From contig NZ_AP018721.1 in assembly GCF_003967275.1 (NCBI RefSeq), positions 1,302,001 to 1,366,000 on the forward strand: 64,000 nucleotides of DNA. Reading direction: 5' to 3'. The position numbers were made by a program, and so were the translations under genes. Origin of the DNA: Sulfuritortus calidifontis (GTDB lineage: Bacteria; Pseudomonadota; Gammaproteobacteria; Burkholderiales; Thiobacillaceae). Numbering within the stretch: position 1 is the first letter of the stretch; each line of letters opens with the position of its first letter. Under the pieces are notes generated by a model. That model was not told the DNA's origin, did no database searches, and saw only the letters and a program-made list of their open reading frames with translations. Positions 41,250 through 49,029 of the stretch are shown one piece after another.

Positions 41250-41552
41250 ATGACCGAACCCGAACAACAGCCTGCGCTCGTCGAGAACATGCTGCTCCTG
41301 CGCCGCGAGGACTTCGACGAACTGCTCGACCGTGCCGCCGAACGCGGAGCCGAGCGTTGCCTTGCCCATCTCGGGCTGGAGAACGGCAGTGCCGCGAAGG
41401 ACATCCGCGAACTGCGCGATCTGCTGGAAGCGTGGCGCGATGCCCGCCGAACGGCGTGGCAGACCACCATCAAGGTCGTGACCACCGGCATCCTGGCCGC
41501 GCTGCTGGTGGGGGCCGCCATCAAGTTGAAGCTGATGGGAGGCGTCCAATGA
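41250..41552 (+). CDS. DUF6127-like small membrane protein
   Basis: A 100-residue protein. The N-terminal half is soluble (LLLRREDFDELLDRAAERGA); the C-terminal half has one membrane span, KVVTTGILAALLVGAAIKLK. It is coupled to the holin-like gene by an ATGA overlap. Proteins of this type are frequent directly before holins and may modulate membrane disruption. ATG at 41250 after TGGAGA. Confidence 0.75.
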   Translation: MTEPEQQPALVENMLLLRREDFDELLDRAAERGAERCLAHLGLENGSAAKDIRELRDLLEAWRDARRTAWQTTIKVVTTGILAALLVGAAIKLKLMGGVQ

Positions 41553-41776
41553 CCGCCAAGCCGAAGATCTGCCTTCTGGACGACTGGCGACGCGTGTTGC
41601 GACGGGCCTGGAGCATCCGCTTTTCGCTGCTGGCTGCTGCCTTCACTGCGGCAGAAGTGGTCGTGCCGCTGTTCGGTGACGTGTTGCCGCGCGGCGCGTT
41701 TGTGCTACTGGCCTTTGCCGCCAGCATCGGCGCAACCGTGGCTCGCATCGTGGCGCAGCCGGAGATGCATCGATGA
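41549..41776 (+). CDS. Holin-like protein (DUF7940-like)
   Basis: A 75-residue protein, MTAKPKICLLDDWRRVLRRA with two hydrophobic segments (RFSLLAAAFTAAEVVVPLF and AFVLLAFAASIGATVARIV). Two spans plus a short charged N-terminus match small phage holins of the DUF7940 kind. It would release or activate the endolysin encoded directly downstream with an ATGA overlap. Confidence 0.8.
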   Translation: MTAKPKICLLDDWRRVLRRAWSIRFSLLAAAFTAAEVVVPLFGDVLPRGAFVLLAFAASIGATVARIVAQPEMHR

Positions 41777-42282
41777 CCCGGCCAACATCACCCGTGACGC
41801 GCAGGACGGTGACCGGACTGACACTGTCCGCTGCCGCCCTGGTTGGCATCGTGCTGCACGAGGGCTACACCGACCGCGCAGTGATCCCGGTCAAGGGAGA
41901 TGTGCCGACCATCGGGTTCGGCACCACCACCGGGGTGAAGATCGGCGACACCACCACGCCGCCGAAGGCGCTGGCTCGGGCGCTCACCGATGTGCAGCAA
42001 TTCGAGGGCGCGCTCAAGCAATGCGTGACCGTGCCCCTGGCCCAGCACGAGTACGACGCGCTGGTGAGCTTTTCTTACAACGTCGGCAGCCGCGCGTTCT
42101 GCCAATCCACGCTGGTCAGAAAACTCAACGCCGGGGACTACGCCGGTGCCTGTACCGAGCTGCTGCGCTGGCGCTTCTTCCGGGGCAAAGACTGCGCACT
42201 GCCCAGCAACGCTCGGCTGTGCGGCGGGCTGGCTACGAGGCGAGAAGCCGAATACCGGCAGTGCATCGGGGAGGCGTCGTGA
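41773..42282 (+). CDS. Phage lysozyme / endolysin (GH24)
   Basis: A 169-residue GH24 muramidase. The active-site region is LHEGYTDRAVIPVKGDVPTI (catalytic Glu near residue 29) followed by GFGTTTGVKIGD, then PLAQHEYDALVSFSYNVGSR and SNARLCGGLATRREAEYRQC. The hydrophobic N-terminus (TVTGLTLSAAALVGIVL) could be a signal-anchor-release segment, so export might be holin-independent. Spacing between Glu and Thr differs by one residue from the T4 pattern, as in many GH24 endolysins. Confidence 0.92.
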   Translation: MTRPTSPVTRRTVTGLTLSAAALVGIVLHEGYTDRAVIPVKGDVPTIGFGTTTGVKIGDTTTPPKALARALTDVQQFEGALKQCVTVPLAQHEYDALVSFSYNVGSRAFCQSTLVRKLNAGDYAGACTELLRWRFFRGKDCALPSNARLCGGLATRREAEYRQCIGEAS

Positions 42283-42776
42283 GCGTGATTCCGTGGCCGT
42301 ACCGGCTGCTGGCCCTCGCGGCGCTCGGCGTCGCCCTGGTTGGCTTTGGCTGGATCAAGGGTGCGAGCCACATCCAAGCGCAATGGGATGCCGCCATCCA
42401 GCAACAAGCCCTACAGACAGCCGCCGCCCGCGAGCGGCACGCACAAGCCACCGTCAAGGTCGTCACCCAGTACGTCGACCGCGTCCGCGTCATCCGCGAG
42501 AAGGGCGACACCATCTTCAAGAAGGTTCCCGTCTATGTGCCCGTTCAAGCCGATGCTGTTTGCACTATCAACCGTGGCTTTGTGCGCCTGCACGACGCTG
42601 CCGCCGCCGGTGAGCTGCCCGAGCCCGCCAGAGATGCTGATGCGGCCGCCGCAGGCATTGCGCTCTCTACCGTCGCCGGAACCGTCGCCGCCAACTACCA
42701 GACCTGCCACGAAAACGCCGAGCAACTGAGGGCGTTGCAGGGGTGGGTGAGGGATATGCAAATGACTACGAAGTGA
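42279..42776 (+). CDS. Rz-like inner-membrane spanin
   Basis: A 165-residue protein with GTG start at 42279 behind GGGAGG. It has one N-terminal membrane span (YRLLALAALGVALVGFGWIK) and a periplasmic helix-rich body (QWDAAIQQQALQTAAARERH, QYVDRVRVIREKGDTIFKK). It contains in another frame a short lipoprotein gene, the expected Rz1 (42535-42729). The pair would fuse inner and outer membranes at lysis. Its 3' end overlaps the convergent defence gene by 11 bases. Confidence 0.88.
   Translation: MSVIPWPYRLLALAALGVALVGFGWIKGASHIQAQWDAAIQQQALQTAAARERHAQATVKVVTQYVDRVRVIREKGDTIFKKVPVYVPVQADAVCTINRGFVRLHDAAAAGELPEPARDADAAAAGIALSTVAGTVAANYQTCHENAEQLRALQGWVRDMQMTTK
42535..42729 (+). CDS. Rz1-like outer-membrane spanin lipoprotein (embedded in Rz)
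   Basis: A 64-residue frame in the +1 register entirely within Rz. It starts MCPFKPMLFALSTVALCACT; the lipobox is LCAC, giving a mature N-terminus Cys-Thr-Thr-Leu-Pro. The mature part is Pro-rich (LPPPVSCPSPPEMLMRPPQA), as in Rz1 proteins. GAAGG lies at 42521-42525 before the ATG. Embedded Rz1 genes are well known, and this one was easily missed. Confidence 0.83.
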   Translation: MCPFKPMLFALSTVALCACTTLPPPVSCPSPPEMLMRPPQALRSLPSPEPSPPTTRPATKTPSN

Positions 42777-44535
42777 CCTGGTTTTGGTCAATGCGCAGCA
42801 GCCACTCAACCTGGCGTCGAGCAGAGGCAATCACTTGACTGAAGATTCGAGCATCGACATTCGGCTCACGATTCTCTTTCCGCGGAAAATCAGACGACAA
42901 ACGCCCCCCAATCAAGAGCACTTGTATCGGCGAGATGATGTGCTTGGCGAAGTCGTGCCGGTACTCGATGGCTTGCTTGTAGTCATCGTAATTCAAGCTG
43001 TGGTCGGGCCGCTTGAACTCGATCAGCAGATACTCGCCGCTTAGATTCTGGTTCAGAAGTAAGTCCGGACGTTTGTTAGCATTCTTCCCCTTGTAGGTCG
43101 TATTGAGGATATCTTCAATCTGCCTCTTCAACGTGATGTTGGAGCTGAAGAGTGAATACTCTGGCCCGAACACCCACAGACTCAACTCCAGCGATTTGTG
43201 CATCGCAGCTTCGGTCGTAGCGGGATCGCGAGCCAATGCTTCCAGTTGGTCGAGGAACTCCTGCCGTGCAGCTGCTTGGGCGACTAGAAAGGCCATTTCT
43301 GCCAGCCCGAAGTTGTTCAAGCGATCTGCAATGGTCGCCACTTCACCTTGCGATGCATCGGCTATGTGTTCCAGCAGGATGCGGTAGTCTGATCGCTCCA
43401 ATGCATCCAGCAACACGCCGACGATGGGTTCAATCTTGCTCGGCGGCTCGTCGTAGTAGCGTTCGAGAATTTTCTTGATCGACTTGTCGGCGAAAATCCG
43501 CTTATGTTCTGGCAAGCCGGCCAAGCGTTGCTGAATGGCCTTCTGCATTCGCGCTTGCGCGAGCTGGAGTTCCATCCCGTACTTTTCTTTCGCCGCCGAA
43601 ATGAGGATCGGCTGAACGAAGGCTTCCACCGCTTTCAGTTTTTCGCTGTTCTCTACCAGTGAATCCCATCCGGCGGTGACGTGGTCGAGCAGCCCGTCCG
43701 CATCCACTTCACCGTACATCTTCTTCAACAGCTTCGGCGGAAAATACTCGTGTGCTTCCAGACCGAAGAAACTGGGCGAGCCGACCGCCTTGCCACCAAC
43801 ACGCAGCGTTATTCCGGGTTGGCGTAAGCCCGCTTTCCCGTCGAAGATCGATAGTCGCAGTTTGACGTCGCCAACATCAGGCAGTGTAGTCTGGTGTTCC
43901 GAGTAGCTACCTTGGACGTCATCGACATCGAGTCGCTTACCATCGACGAACACGGAAAAGTCGTCATGCCTCCCGTAGTCCTGCAGTAGCACTTGCCGCA
44001 GGCGATTAGCGTCGGGATAAGTCAGTCCCTGATGCAATTCGCTCAACGTGATGAGCGTGCCGTGGTCGATCGGATCACAGTCTTCGCTGTGAAGAGCTAT
44101 GTCGAGATGCTCGATATCCTCCACCTTGCCTATGGCATCCAGTTGCAGGGCAATACGGCACAGCTTCCCCCTCGTGCGCGTCTCCAAGGTCATCACTGAC
44201 GCGACCATGAATCCGGCAAACTTGCCGATCCCTTTGCGCCCTTTTACCTGACGATTCTTTCCCGCAGTCCGCTCTCCTCGAACTGAACGGCGATCTTTGG
44301 CAATAGTGAGGTAGTGCCGCCGGAGCTCTTCTTCTGTCATTCCGGTGCCATCGTCCCGGATGACGATGGGTTCGCCGCTCAAAGGTTTCGGCAGTTGGAT
44401 GCTGACCTGATCCGCATCAGCATCCCAAGCGTTGTCCACCAATTCCTTCAGCGCACGCTCGGTTGATGTGTACTCCTGGCTCAGCAGCGTGGCGAGACGG
44501 GAATCGACTTGGAATCGAAGCTTGGCAGCGCTCAT
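42766..44535 (-). CDS. GHKL (MORC/Hsp90-like) ATPase with C-terminal PD-(D/E)XK nuclease
   Basis: A 589-residue protein. N box ELVDNAWDADA (residues 31-41), G1 box RDDGTGMTEEE (60-70), and G2 box KGRKGIGKFAGF (98-109) mark a GHKL ATPase; GKFAG is MORC-like. The C-terminal 100 residues contain RPDLLLNQNLSGEYLLIEFK (489-508), an E-x-K nuclease core. The middle is helical. It is the last of five minus-strand defence genes, nine bases after Res, and overlaps the spanin gene by 11 bases. A sampled line (43081-43140) has 25 of 60 GC, below the typical local value. A likely role is ATP-clamped cleavage or silencing of foreign DNA. Confidence 0.85.
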   Translation of the reverse strand: MSAAKLRFQVDSRLATLLSQEYTSTERALKELVDNAWDADADQVSIQLPKPLSGEPIVIRDDGTGMTEEELRRHYLTIAKDRRSVRGERTAGKNRQVKGRKGIGKFAGFMVASVMTLETRTRGKLCRIALQLDAIGKVEDIEHLDIALHSEDCDPIDHGTLITLSELHQGLTYPDANRLRQVLLQDYGRHDDFSVFVDGKRLDVDDVQGSYSEHQTTLPDVGDVKLRLSIFDGKAGLRQPGITLRVGGKAVGSPSFFGLEAHEYFPPKLLKKMYGEVDADGLLDHVTAGWDSLVENSEKLKAVEAFVQPILISAAKEKYGMELQLAQARMQKAIQQRLAGLPEHKRIFADKSIKKILERYYDEPPSKIEPIVGVLLDALERSDYRILLEHIADASQGEVATIADRLNNFGLAEMAFLVAQAAARQEFLDQLEALARDPATTEAAMHKSLELSLWVFGPEYSLFSSNITLKRQIEDILNTTYKGKNANKRPDLLLNQNLSGEYLLIEFKRPDHSLNYDDYKQAIEYRHDFAKHIISPIQVLLIGGRLSSDFPRKENREPNVDARIFSQVIASARRQVEWLLRIDQNQVTS

Positions 44536-44543
44536 GGGGGCTC

Positions 44544-47252
44544 CTATAGCAGCATCCTGAAACGGCGGTTGTCCGCATCCGACGACTTAAGGATGCGGTA
44601 CTCCATCCCACTGGCCACCGCGATCTGCTGGGCGAAGTCCTTCTTGGCCTGCACCACGGCGTCCTCGATCTGGTTGTCGGCCTTCACCTCGACAATCACG
44701 TACTTTAGGCTGCCATCCGGCTCTTGGCGCTGGAAGATAAAGTCGGGGTAGTAACTGCGAACAGTGCGTGAATCCGGATCGATGTACTGGATGAAGAAGT
44801 CTGACTGGCCGTGGGTCAGCATCCCGGTGAAGTAGATTTTCTTGACCCGCTGCTCGCGCAGCAGATCCCAGAACAGCCAGTTCTCCGAGCCAGAGTCGAA
44901 GCAGTAGGTGTCGAGGTGGAAGCTCTTGGCGCGCTCCTCGTCCTTGATTTGCGGGTCATTCATCCGGACGATCTTGTCCTTCGCCGCCGATACCTCGTAG
45001 TAGCCGTTCGTAGGCATCTTGATCAGCTCGACCTCGTGTTCTTCGGTCTGTTGCGACTCGTCCAGGTCGTAGAGCTGGCGGAACAGGCGCGGGATGATCT
45101 CGTCGTAGAGCAGCTCGTTGAACTCATTGGTGATGGCCACGAGCTCGTCGGCACCTTCCTTGGTCGCGTCGAGTAGATCCTCGATCTCCAAAGGGCTGCG
45201 ATTGAGATAGCGTGACACCTCGGCCACCAGCGATAGCCGCGAGAACACCCGCTTTTCCCGGCGCGCCGTCAGATCGAAGGTGCGACTTGCAGAAGCGCGC
45301 GCCGCGTCGGCGGCGGTCAGGCCGTCCTGCTGGGTTTCGATGAGGCGGTACTTCTCGACCAACTCCCCCCACTTCTGCGGGTCAGCGCGTTCGGGCATCA
45401 ACGCTTGCCCGGTCACCAACTGCTTCTCGCGCATCTGGTACTGCTTGCGCACGCGCACCAGCTTGATCTTGACCGGCGGCTCCACCACACGCACTTCTAC
45501 GCGCACCTTGTCCTTGCCAGTCTTTTGCAGCTCGTCCGCACTGATGCGGAAGTTCTGTTGCAGCTCGTCGTTGAGGGTGTTGAGGTTGTCGTCCGAGAGG
45601 AATACGTGGCCGGTGTGCTGGGCCTGGCCGATGGCGCGCAGGCAGCGCATCGTGGCCTGCAACACGAACACCTTAGACTTAGGCTCGCGGAACATGCCAA
45701 CGCCGAACAGCGAGCGGCAGTTCCAGCCCTCGCGGCCTTTGTTGACCAGCAGGATGAACTGCTTTTCCGATCCTTCGGTGTCCAGGCGGTTGAACTCGCG
45801 GATGTCGTCGTTGGTGGTGAGCTTGTCGTCGCCCACGTTGACCAGGATGCGCGAGGTCGGAATGCCGTGCTTGAGCAGCGCACGCTCCACCGCTGGGCGC
45901 AGTTCGCCGGTCAGCTCGTCGATGGTGGCTGCAAAGAAGGCCAGCTTGGGAAGCAGCCCTTCCGGTCGCAAGTCACCCGTTTCCTTCAGGAAGGTTTCGA
46001 TGGCGATGTCGACAAACTCGTCGGAGCGGGTGTTGGCGTAGCCGTGCAGCGTCACCTTCTTGAGAAAGCCTTTGTCGATGGCTTCCTTCAGGCCGTAGGC
46101 GTAGACCACTTCCGGCAACACCTCGCGCCCCACGTAGGGCGTGCCAGTGAAGTTGTAGCAGGCCACCACCCGGGTGCCCGCCGCGTTCAGGCTGGCGGCC
46201 AGGATGTCGATGGTGGTGCGCAGGCTGGTGTCCGTTTCCTTGGTGCCCAGGCCCATGTCCTTGGCCAGCGCCTTGCCGAAAGCGTGGTGGGCCTCGTCCA
46301 CATAGATGCCCAACTGCTCCAGGCGGCGCAGTTTCTCGAAGCGCTGGTTGGTGGTCAGCTCGCCTTCTTCCTCGGGCTGGTCGAAGTTGTAGAGGTCGGC
46401 GGCGTCGGCATAGACCCCGCTGGCGGCGAGGGTTTCGCCGGTCGCACCGAACAGCTTTTCGACGGAGGTCTTTTCCTTGTGCTGGCGCTTGAGGATGATC
46501 TTCTGCGTGTTCGAGACGATGATGTTGAAGCGCGAGCGATCCAGCGTGTCGAGTGAGGTGCCCGCCTCCTCGAGGTAGTGGAAGCGCAGGTGGGTGGTGA
46601 GGAAGTTGACGTACTCCGGCGGCACCACGCGGGTCAGGTCGAACGACTCGATCTCCTTCAGCGACTGCAGCACGGTCTTGTCCGGCGCGAACACCAGCGC
46701 GTTGTGGCAGTAGCGTGAATCCTTCTCGAACTTGTTGCCCAGCAGGAACTCGTAGAAGATGCAGGTGGCCATGAGGATGGTTTTGCCCGTCCCCATCGTC
46801 AGCGCGAAGATGTAGTTCGGATAGGCGCGCGAGTTTTTGCGCATCTTCTCGAACAGCCGCTTGTACGAATCCAGTTCCAGCTCGTCCGTTTCGCCGAACT
46901 GGAACATCTCCTGACCGGCGGTGCCGAGGAAGGAGCCGAACTTGCGGCCCTCGAACTTGCCGCTGCGCTCGTACCACGCCTTGAAGATCTCCTCGACCTT
47001 GGCGTTGTCGAGGAACTCCTTGAGAAAAACGTAGGTTTCCAGCGCCTCGAACTGCGGCTGGCGCAGGAAGGCCTTGGGGTTTTTCTCCGGGTTGTTGAAG
47101 TCGAGGAACTTGCGCGTTAGCTCTTTGTAGTGCGAGCGGATCGCCCCTCGGTTGTCTTGGTAGAACTGCCACAAAAAGCGAAAGAAGGCGAAGTCCAGCG
47201 ACGCGCCGGACGAGCTGGCCTTGGCCGAGGTGGCTGTGCGTTTAGTCGCCAT
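44544..47252 (-). CDS. Type III-like restriction subunit Res (DEAH helicase-nuclease)
   Basis: A 902-residue SF2 helicase. Walker A is LTMGTGKTI (153-159), motif II is VDEAHHAF (318-325), and motif VI-like QATMRCLRAIGQ follows. Near the C-terminus YPDFIFQRQEPDGSLKYVIV continues with EVKAD, a PD-(D/E)XK core. This matches Res of Type III restriction enzymes. It overlaps Mod by 11 bases and reads downstream of Mod as in Type III operons. ATG at 47252 is chosen (MATKRTATSA); an upstream start would extend into Mod. Confidence 0.9.
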   Translation of the reverse strand: MATKRTATSAKASSSGASLDFAFFRFLWQFYQDNRGAIRSHYKELTRKFLDFNNPEKNPKAFLRQPQFEALETYVFLKEFLDNAKVEEIFKAWYERSGKFEGRKFGSFLGTAGQEMFQFGETDELELDSYKRLFEKMRKNSRAYPNYIFALTMGTGKTILMATCIFYEFLLGNKFEKDSRYCHNALVFAPDKTVLQSLKEIESFDLTRVVPPEYVNFLTTHLRFHYLEEAGTSLDTLDRSRFNIIVSNTQKIILKRQHKEKTSVEKLFGATGETLAASGVYADAADLYNFDQPEEEGELTTNQRFEKLRRLEQLGIYVDEAHHAFGKALAKDMGLGTKETDTSLRTTIDILAASLNAAGTRVVACYNFTGTPYVGREVLPEVVYAYGLKEAIDKGFLKKVTLHGYANTRSDEFVDIAIETFLKETGDLRPEGLLPKLAFFAATIDELTGELRPAVERALLKHGIPTSRILVNVGDDKLTTNDDIREFNRLDTEGSEKQFILLVNKGREGWNCRSLFGVGMFREPKSKVFVLQATMRCLRAIGQAQHTGHVFLSDDNLNTLNDELQQNFRISADELQKTGKDKVRVEVRVVEPPVKIKLVRVRKQYQMREKQLVTGQALMPERADPQKWGELVEKYRLIETQQDGLTAADAARASASRTFDLTARREKRVFSRLSLVAEVSRYLNRSPLEIEDLLDATKEGADELVAITNEFNELLYDEIIPRLFRQLYDLDESQQTEEHEVELIKMPTNGYYEVSAAKDKIVRMNDPQIKDEERAKSFHLDTYCFDSGSENWLFWDLLREQRVKKIYFTGMLTHGQSDFFIQYIDPDSRTVRSYYPDFIFQRQEPDGSLKYVIVEVKADNQIEDAVVQAKKDFAQQIAVASGMEYRILKSSDADNRRFRMLL

Positions 47253-49029
47253 GGGCCACGCTCCCTTCCCAGGACTCCGACAGCAGGTCGGTGATCTTGA
47301 CCCGGATGGTGCCTGCATCCTCCGGCACCTTGTACCTGCCCTTGACCATCTCGTTCTTGCCGGGGATGTCCACCACCGCCGGTTGCAGCACCGCGCCGTC
47401 GTAGTTCCAGTCGATCAGCACCGACTCGACAAGCTCCTTCCAGTCCTCCACCGACTCCTTCTGCAGAGAGAGCTTCTGCAGCAGGTTCATCGGGTAGAAG
47501 CGCTCGATGACCAGCTCGCCGTTCTTCACCACGACCTTGGCCTCGGAGTCGCGCTTGAACTCCAGATTGGCCTTGTCGCGCAGGATGTCCACCACCTCGA
47601 CGTCGATCTTGAAGGGCTTGGCGGCCAGCTCCAGCTGCGCGGCCAAGTCCGGCTCATGGCCCATGCAGACGAGGGTGATCTTCTCGACGGGCCGGTTCGG
47701 GCTCTCGTTTTGCTTGCGCTCCCAGGCCTTGTAGTCGAAGCCCGCGATCAGCTCGTTCAGGTCGGCGCGCGTGGCGATGCGGTTGACCGGCATGATCTTG
47801 ATCATGCGCCCGTCCTTCTCGCCGTCGAACACGGTGCTGAACTCCAGCTTCTGTACCTCCAGCGCCTCCAGCAGGAGCTCCTTGGCCTGCACCGGGTTGC
47901 GGAAGATGTCGTAGTGGTTGACGTTGTAGACCTCGAAGCCGGTGTAGTACTTGGTGTCGGGGTTGAGCGGCTTCTGGCGCAATTCCTCGGCCACCTTGAT
48001 CAGCCGCTTGGTGGTCGTCTGGATCGCGCCGAGGTTGATGTCTGCGCCGATGAAGCGGCGACCGAGCTTCATGGCAACTGCCTGAGTTGTGCCTGAGCCC
48101 ATAAAGCAGTCGAATACAAGCTGACCAGGATTCGAACACGTGCGGACAATTCGCTCTAGAAGCTCCTCGGGCTTTTGTGTCGGGTATCCGGTCCGCTCTG
48201 CACCAACGCCCGCGATAATTGAAATATCCCATACGTCTCGCATGGGCATCCCTTTGGTGTCTTCCTCCGATGTAATCTTCCTCGTACCGCTCTCGGCGTC
48301 GAGTATTTGGGTCTTGCCGCCGAATCGCTTCATGTAGCTCTCAGATGCTTCTTCGTACTCTTTGTTGAAGACCCGGTTACTGTCCTTCTTTTTGGCGTAC
48401 CAAAATAGGTTGTCATGCATCTGTTGAAAGTTTTTCGAGTTGCTTGGCCAGCGACGGTAGCTCCAGATGATTTCGTTAATGAAGTTCTTGTCGCCAAACA
48501 GTTCGTCCAATATGCACCGAATATGATGTCCCTTTGTTGAATCGCAGTGCAGAATGATCGTCCCATCTTCCGACAGCAACTCCCTGATTAAGGCAAGCCG
48601 TTCGTAGATGAATTGGAGAAACTCATCGTTCGTCCAAATATCTGAGTACTGCTTTTCCTCGATAGCACTCGAATCCCCGGCATATTTCTGCCCCTTAACC
48701 TTAATTTTGAGCTTGTAATCAGCCTTGGAATCAAAAGGTGGGTCGATGTAAACAAGGTCAACCTTCCCCCTGAACTGCTTCAGCAAGTGACTCATCACCT
48801 GCAGGTTGTCACCCCAGAAGATCTTGTTGCGCCAGCCGTCCACCTCTTCGCCGTGGATTTCCTTCAGCTGCGCGGGGTAGTACTGCGTCGAGGTGAACGG
48901 GCGCTTGCCGCGCCAGTTGAGCATCGGGTAGCCCTTGATTGGCTCGAACTCGTATTTCTCGACGTGGGTGGTGCCACCATCGGGCGTGGCCAGTTGCAGG
49001 GACTCCTGCGCAGGGGTGTTCTTGCTCAT
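47242..49029 (-). CDS. Type III-like DNA methyltransferase Mod
   Basis: A 595-residue beta-class N6-adenine methyltransferase. DLVYIDPPFDS (91-101) is motif IV; VFDCFMGSGTTQAV (305-318) is motif I. Between them the target-recognition region runs from about residue 105 to 300. The DNA for it (about 48080-48780) is AT-richer than the ends: two sampled 60-base lines have 27 and 26 GC against 36 for one in the C-terminal part, suggesting that the specificity region was exchanged by recombination. It overlaps the helicase upstream (ATGA) and Res downstream. Confidence 0.9.
   Translation of the reverse strand: MSKNTPAQESLQLATPDGGTTHVEKYEFEPIKGYPMLNWRGKRPFTSTQYYPAQLKEIHGEEVDGWRNKIFWGDNLQVMSHLLKQFRGKVDLVYIDPPFDSKADYKLKIKVKGQKYAGDSSAIEEKQYSDIWTNDEFLQFIYERLALIRELLSEDGTIILHCDSTKGHHIRCILDELFGDKNFINEIIWSYRRWPSNSKNFQQMHDNLFWYAKKKDSNRVFNKEYEEASESYMKRFGGKTQILDAESGTRKITSEEDTKGMPMRDVWDISIIAGVGAERTGYPTQKPEELLERIVRTCSNPGQLVFDCFMGSGTTQAVAMKLGRRFIGADINLGAIQTTTKRLIKVAEELRQKPLNPDTKYYTGFEVYNVNHYDIFRNPVQAKELLLEALEVQKLEFSTVFDGEKDGRMIKIMPVNRIATRADLNELIAGFDYKAWERKQNESPNRPVEKITLVCMGHEPDLAAQLELAAKPFKIDVEVVDILRDKANLEFKRDSEAKVVVKNGELVIERFYPMNLLQKLSLQKESVEDWKELVESVLIDWNYDGAVLQPAVVDIPGKNEMVKGRYKVPEDAGTIRVKITDLLSESWEGSVAHGD

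Noticed and set aside
42766-44535. MutL mismatch-repair protein
   Set aside because: The GHKL boxes fit, but the C-terminus is a PD-(D/E)XK-like nuclease rather than the MutL dimerisation domain, and the context is restriction.
47242-47252. Frameshift between Mod and Res
   Set aside because: The 11-base overlap joins two complete genes with their own start and stop; such overlap is usual for coupled genes.
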